10,228 nucleotides of DNA from contig DRKO01000438.1 of NCBI GenBank assembly GCA_011051745.1, forward strand, positions 1-10,228, written 5' to 3'. The notes under the pieces are model-generated. The model had not been told where the DNA came from, searched no databases, and saw only the letters and a list, made by a program, of their open reading frames with translations. This document shows positions 6,991-10,228 of the stretch, piece by piece. The translations under genes were made by a program, and so were the position numbers. This DNA comes from Chloroflexota bacterium (GTDB taxonomy: Bacteria; Chloroflexota; Anaerolineae; Aggregatilineales; UBA3940). Position 1 is the stretch's first letter; each line of letters begins with the position of its first letter.

Positions 6991-7091
6991 TGGCAGCAAA
7001 AGCCACGCTTCGGCTAACTGCCGAGCACCCGTAGCAGATGCTGCTCTGTATGCTTTTGAGCACAAGAGCCTGCTCAGAGGGTCAGCAACCC
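6991..7091. other. Cluster of five consecutive small hairpins in the divergent intergenic region
   Basis: In about 100 nt there are: TGGC/GCCA (6991-7005); GC-TCGGC/GCCGA-GC with one bulged T and loop TAACT (7007-7026); AGCAG-ATG-CTGCT (7033-7045); TGAGCA/TGCTCA (7057-7076); and GGGT-CAGCA-ACCC (7079-7091). The kinase on the plus strand appears leaderless, so if this region is transcribed it most likely belongs to the 5' leader of the minus-strand dehydratase or to a separate small RNA. I do not recognise a known riboswitch class. Individual stems are short, so some may be chance. Confidence 0.35.
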
Positions 7092-7108
7092 GATGAAGCG
7101 CGATGGTA

Positions 7109-7137
7109 ACAATAACATTTCCATAACAGAGTGTAAC
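7109..7137 (-). promoter_or_regulatory. Possible minus-strand promoter for the polysaccharide block
   Basis: Reading the minus strand, GTTACA (7132-7137) and TATTGT (7109-7114) are spaced by 17 nt; the -10 is preceded by TGT, giving an extended -10. Each hexamer matches the sigma-70 consensus at four of six positions. Transcription would start near 7102, just ahead of the hairpin cluster, giving the dehydratase a leader of about 230 nt. Matches of this quality are common by chance in an AT-richer intergenic stretch. Confidence 0.3.
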
Positions 7138-7157
7138 AGGGATCAGCGTGCAGATGC

Positions 7158-7175
7158 CGTGAAATTTTCGTGAAA
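7158..7175. promoter_or_regulatory. PhoB/OmpR-style tandem direct repeat
   Basis: CGTGAAA-TTTT-CGTGAAA: two identical 7-nt units separated by a 4-nt T-tract, an 11-bp period that puts both on one face of the helix. This is the layout of sites bound by OmpR/PhoB-family response regulators. It lies about 20 nt upstream of the -35 of the proposed minus-strand promoter and about 100 nt upstream of the kinase start, so it could control either gene. The regulator is not in this window: neither visible response regulator has a DNA-binding domain. Confidence 0.45.
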
Positions 7176-7241
7176 AATATGTTTTCCGCTCTGCGGACGC
7201 GGATTCAAGCGGCTGATACGCGGTCTGTACGGGCTCGCCTG

Positions 7242-7270
7242 TTCCTGCTCCAGTGAACAAATGCTATAAT
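7242..7270 (+). promoter_or_regulatory. Extended -10 promoter of the histidine kinase gene (leaderless)
   Basis: TGCTATAAT (7262-7270) is a perfect extended -10 element. The position 17 nt upstream holds TTCCTG (7242-7247), a poor -35, as often seen with extended -10 promoters. The expected start point, about 7 nt after the hexamer, is 7276-7278, which coincides with ATG 7277. The transcript should therefore have no leader and no ribosome binding site, and indeed none is seen before the ATG. Confidence 0.7.
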
Positions 7271-7276
7271 CTTCCT

Positions 7277-9487
7277 ATGGTTATCTCTCCCTTACTCGCG
7301 ATTGGCTTGATTGCCAACATAGTGAGCATGACAATCGGTCTGGCCCTTCTCATGCTGATCCTCTGGCAGGGGCGCCAGATCACGAACCTTCTCTTTGCCC
7401 TCTTCCTGCTCGGGGTGATCACCAACGCCGCCTCGTTGATACTGTTCCGCTCCAGCGTCATCTTCGGGTACGACCCTGCCCCCTGGTTGTTTATTGACGT
7501 TGTGGCGGTCGGGGCTTACGGGGTGCTGACGTTCATCTTCACGTCGGAGTTCACCGGCAAGGGAACCCCGCTTGCCCGCCTCGGCTACCTGCTCGGCGGC
7601 CTGCTCTGGCTCACCACGATCTGGCTAACGGGGACGGACCGCCTGATCGAAAGATCGAGCATCGCCGTCACACCGGAAGGCCTAACCCTCTTCAAGTTCA
7701 CCCCCATCGGGTTTTTCATGGTCGGGGTACTGCTCAGCTTCGAGGCGCTGGCTCTGGCCCGTCTTCTGATCAAGCCGACCGAGCGCAGCCTCGCACTCGT
7801 GCCCGGTGTCGGGCTGCTTATCCTGACGGCGCTGGTAGACCTGGTCCCTGCTCTGGCTCACCTTCCGATCTCCAGCACCCTGACAGCCATCTCGGCCATC
7901 GTTCTCAGCCGTGTGATCCTGCAATTTCAGCTTTTCAACCCTCTGGCACTTGCTAACCGTAACCTTGAGCGGGCCAACCGTGAGCTGGCCCGCGCGAACG
8001 AGGAACTCGCGCTCGCCAGCCAGCTTAAATCCCAGTTTCTGGCGAACATGAGTCATGAGCTCCGCACCCCCCTTAACTCGATCATCGGGTACACGGAGCT
8101 CCTGCTTGGTGGGCTGTACGGCCCGATCAATGAAAAGCAGCAGGATCGCCTTGAGAAGGTGCTACGTAACGGCAGAAACCTTTTGAACCTGATCAACGAC
8201 GTGCTCGATCTTTCCAAGATCGAGGCTGGGCGGCTGGAACTGGAACTCAGGCCGGTGAATATGTGCCATGTTATTCAGGCCGTCCTTGGGAGCATCCAGC
8301 CACTGGCGGACGAGAAGGGGCTGGTGCTGGTCGCAGAAGTGCCTGACACACTGCCGCCCCTGATAGCAGACGAAGGACGGTTGAGCCAGATTTTGCTTAA
8401 CCTGCTGAGCAACGCCGTGAAATTCACCGAGGAAGGCAGTGTGACCGTCACCGCTGGTCTGAATCAGGAACACGACGCCCTGATCATCCGTGTGAGCGAC
8501 ACCGGCATTGGGATTCCGCCGGAACAGCACGATCGGATCTTCGAGGAGTTCTATCAGGCCGACGGAACAACCACACGGAAGCACGGCGGCACAGGGCTAG
8601 GTCTGGCGATCACCCGGCGTCTGGTTCAGATGCACGGGGGGCAGATCAGCGTTGAAAGCGAAGCGGGGCAGGGGGCAACGTTCACCGTCACGCTGCCTCT
8701 CTCACCGCCGCAGGCAGAGACGCAGCTTCACGCGGCGGAGACTCCCCCTGCTGGCACGTCCGCTCCGGAGGTGCTGGTCATTGACGATGAGCCAGAGGCG
8801 ACCGACATCATCAGAGAGTATCTGACAGCAGCCGGATACCAGGTCTGTGTGGCGTTCAGCGGGGAGGAGGGCCTGAAGATGGCCCGCAAATCCCGCCCGG
8901 CGGCCATCACGCTGGACCTCATGATGCCGGGGATGGACGGCTGGGAGGTGCTTCAGAAACTCCGCTCCGACCCCCGCACGGCGGATATTCCGGTGATCAT
9001 CGTTTCTATCCTCGATCAGCGCCCCGTGGCCGTCGAGATGGGTATCTGGGAGCACATCGTCAAGCCGGTGCAGGCAGATCGTCTTCTGGATGCCCTGAGC
9101 CGCGCCCTGATCCGTCCGCCAACGTATCCCATCCTGATTGTTGACGACAACCCCGATGACCGGGAGCGGCTGAGCACCATTCTTACCCATGAGGGCTATA
9201 ACGTTGTCTCTGCCCCCAACGGGCAGGAGGCAATCGAATGGCTGAAGAGCAATCGGGCCCGTCTGATGATCCTTGACCTGATGATGCCCCATATCTCAGG
9301 CTTCGATGTGCTGGCCCATATCCGTAACCACGGCCCGGATCGTGATCTGCCGGTCGTCGTGGTTACGGCGAAAGAACTATCCCAGCAGGAGGAGGCCTTT
9401 CTGGCGGAGCGCTTCGCGGACGTGATCCGCAAGCAGGAACTCGGCAGAGAACGCCTTCTCACGGAGATCAAACGGGCCCTGAAGTAA
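7277..9487 (+). CDS. 7TM hybrid sensor histidine kinase with two C-terminal receiver domains
   Basis: A 736-residue membrane sensor kinase. About seven hydrophobic spans fill residues 5-217 (near 5-30, 35-58, 68-90, 103-120, 143-165, 172-193, 197-217), resembling 7TM N-terminal sensor regions, with no PAS domain. A short coiled coil (221-250, repeated AN-R/E-EL units) leads to the HisKA domain with phospho-acceptor H260 in MSHELRTPLNS. The ATPase domain has the N-box NLLSNAVKF (N379), G1 DTGIGIP (408-414) and G2 GGTGLGLA (437-444). Receiver 1 has D503/D504, phospho-acceptor D547 and K596-P597. Receiver 2 has D623/D624, phospho-acceptor D667, T697 and K719, followed by Q rather than the usual P. 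The frame is open from GTG 7253, but a TATAAT lies inside that extension, so ATG 7277 is preferred. No Hpt domain is present. It is followed after 31 nt by a receiver-cyclase gene, a likely output. The stimulus is unknown. Confidence 0.92.
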   Translation: MVISPLLAIGLIANIVSMTIGLALLMLILWQGRQITNLLFALFLLGVITNAASLILFRSSVIFGYDPAPWLFIDVVAVGAYGVLTFIFTSEFTGKGTPLARLGYLLGGLLWLTTIWLTGTDRLIERSSIAVTPEGLTLFKFTPIGFFMVGVLLSFEALALARLLIKPTERSLALVPGVGLLILTALVDLVPALAHLPISSTLTAISAIVLSRVILQFQLFNPLALANRNLERANRELARANEELALASQLKSQFLANMSHELRTPLNSIIGYTELLLGGLYGPINEKQQDRLEKVLRNGRNLLNLINDVLDLSKIEAGRLELELRPVNMCHVIQAVLGSIQPLADEKGLVLVAEVPDTLPPLIADEGRLSQILLNLLSNAVKFTEEGSVTVTAGLNQEHDALIIRVSDTGIGIPPEQHDRIFEEFYQADGTTTRKHGGTGLGLAITRRLVQMHGGQISVESEAGQGATFTVTLPLSPPQAETQLHAAETPPAGTSAPEVLVIDDEPEATDIIREYLTAAGYQVCVAFSGEEGLKMARKSRPAAITLDLMMPGMDGWEVLQKLRSDPRTADIPVIIVSILDQRPVAVEMGIWEHIVKPVQADRLLDALSRALIRPPTYPILIVDDNPDDRERLSTILTHEGYNVVSAPNGQEAIEWLKSNRARLMILDLMMPHISGFDVLAHIRNHGPDRDLPVVVVTAKELSQQEEAFLAERFADVIRKQELGRERLLTEIKRALK

Positions 9488-9518
9488 GATAGCACCCCCT
9501 ATCGCAGAAGAGTGTGAG

Positions 9519-10228
9519 ATGTCTCGACTAACCGAAGACCAGCGCCAGCATATTATCAAGCTTCTTCAGGCTGGCGAGGAACTCCCTCCGCAATACAAAC
9601 ATCTGCTCTTCCCACCGGCTGAGGAGCCTCACTACGAGCTGGTGCATCCCGCGACGGACGACTCTCCCTCGCCACGCAAGTGGTCTATCCTCGTGGTTGA
9701 TGACTACGAGGACAACCGCGACATGCTTTCTGATCAACTTGAATGGGCAGGGTACTCCACCGTTTGCGCCGAAAACGGAGTTGAGGCTCTGGAAAGGCTC
9801 AGGGAGCAGGACCTCGATCTGGTTCTGCTCGACATCATGATGCCCATAATGGATGGCTTTCAGGTTCTGGAGGCCATCCAGGCTGACCCCCGTCTGAGGC
9901 GCATTCCGGTGGTGGTTATCTCGGCTCTCCAGGAGCTTGATAGCGTGGTTCGGTGCATCGAGCTGGGAGCCGAAGATTATCTTTTCAAGCCCATCAACCC
10001 GGTGCTCCTGCACGCGCGGGTCAGCGCCAGCCTCGAAAAGAAGCGCCTGCGGGATCAGGAGCAGGCCTATCTCCGACGCCTCGAAGCTGAGCGGGAGCGC
10101 TCAGAGCGTCTGCTGCTGAACATCCTGCCCGCGCCGGTGATCGAACGCTTGAAGCAACAACCAGAGACGATTGCCGATAGCTTCGCCGATGTGACGGTCC
10201 TTTTCGCCGACATTGTGAACTTCACAAA
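9519..10228 (+). CDS. Receiver domain fused to class III adenylate/guanylate cyclase (cut by window edge)
   Basis: Partial gene, 236 residues visible, continuing past the right edge. Residues 1-54 are an extension beginning MSRLTEDQRQHIIKLLQ. The receiver domain (55-172) has ILVVDD with D61/D62, phospho-acceptor D105 in LVLLDIMMP, S135 and K157-P158, so it looks competent for phosphotransfer. A charged coiled coil (172-200) leads into LLLNILPAPVIERLKQ (198-213), the usual entry to a class III cyclase domain, and then VTVLFADIVNFT (225-236), where D231 is the first metal-binding aspartate. The nucleotide-specificity residues are off-window, so cAMP versus cGMP cannot be told. The ATG lies 31 nt after the kinase stop with only a weak GAGTGTGAG ahead of it, so it is probably co-transcribed with the kinase. 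Receiver-cyclase fusions are known from cyanobacteria and other phyla, and are expected to make cyclic nucleotide in response to phosphorylation. Confidence 0.88.
   Translation, partial: MSRLTEDQRQHIIKLLQAGEELPPQYKHLLFPPAEEPHYELVHPATDDSPSPRKWSILVVDDYEDNRDMLSDQLEWAGYSTVCAENGVEALERLREQDLDLVLLDIMMPIMDGFQVLEAIQADPRLRRIPVVVISALQELDSVVRCIELGAEDYLFKPINPVLLHARVSASLEKKRLRDQEQAYLRRLEAERERSERLLLNILPAPVIERLKQQPETIADSFADVTVLFADIVNFT

Noticed and set aside
6991..7120. Cyclic-di-GMP-I (GEMM) riboswitch suggested by GCAAAAGCCACG and GATGGTAAC on the plus strand
   Set aside because: Only scattered words match; the paired P1/P2/P3 arrangement and tetraloop-receptor could not be laid out, and the plus-strand gene appears leaderless with its promoter downstream of this region.
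6946..7260. 104-residue open frame on the minus strand in the divergent intergenic region
   Set aside because: Its start would be TTG 7260 beside the kinase promoter, with no ribosome site; it runs through the proposed operator, promoter and hairpins and has no recognisable motif. A real small gene is not excluded, but nothing supports one.
1..10228. tRNA, rRNA, CRISPR arrays, insertion sequences or attachment sites
   Set aside because: None seen: no transposase-like frames, no regularly spaced direct repeats and no tRNA-like cloverleaf on reading both strands.

Overview
The window is GC-rich, densely coding bacterial DNA with two divergent blocks. Five genes on the minus strand (reading from about 6874 down to 1) make up a cell-surface polysaccharide locus. 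Two genes on the plus strand (from 7277 to the right edge) make up a signal-transduction cassette. The mix of a fused Wzz-type/BY-kinase protein, an RfbA/RfbB-type (Wzm/Wzt) ABC exporter, a 7TM hybrid histidine kinase and a receiver-cyclase protein, with frequent GTG/TTG starts and a leaderless-looking promoter, fits a Chloroflexota (Anaerolineae-like) genome. That placement comes from the general flavour of the proteins and was not tested; no rRNA or other marker gene is present.

Polysaccharide block, minus strand, in transcription order: a membrane-bound CapD/WbpM-type nucleotide-sugar 4,6-dehydratase (6874-4949); an intergenic gap with two hairpins, one terminator-like; a polysaccharide co-polymerase fused to a tyrosine autokinase (4782-2956); a gap holding a perfect 17-bp inverted repeat; the ABC exporter permease Wzm (2827-1943); the ABC ATPase Wzt with a C-terminal glycan-binding domain (1930-593); and the N-terminal part of a GT4-like glycosyltransferase that runs off the left edge (508-1). 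Together they would make an activated deoxysugar precursor, build the glycan on the inner face of the membrane, export it, and control export or chain length by tyrosine phosphorylation. Pairing a Wzc-type kinase with a Wzm/Wzt exporter is worth noting, because the kinase is usually tied to Wzx/Wzy systems.

The divergent intergenic region (6875-7276, about 400 bp) holds no convincing gene. It does hold a run of five small hairpins (6991-7091), a possible minus-strand promoter (7109-7137), a PhoB/OmpR-style direct repeat (7158-7175), and an extended -10 element TGCTATAAT whose predicted start point falls on the ATG of the histidine kinase.

Signalling block, plus strand: a 7TM hybrid histidine kinase with two C-terminal receiver domains (7277-9487), followed 31 nt later by a protein with an N-terminal extension, a receiver domain, a coiled coil and the first part of a class III nucleotide cyclase (9519 to the right edge). 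They look co-transcribed and suggest a phosphorelay feeding cyclic-nucleotide production. A link to control of the neighbouring glycan locus is inference from position only.
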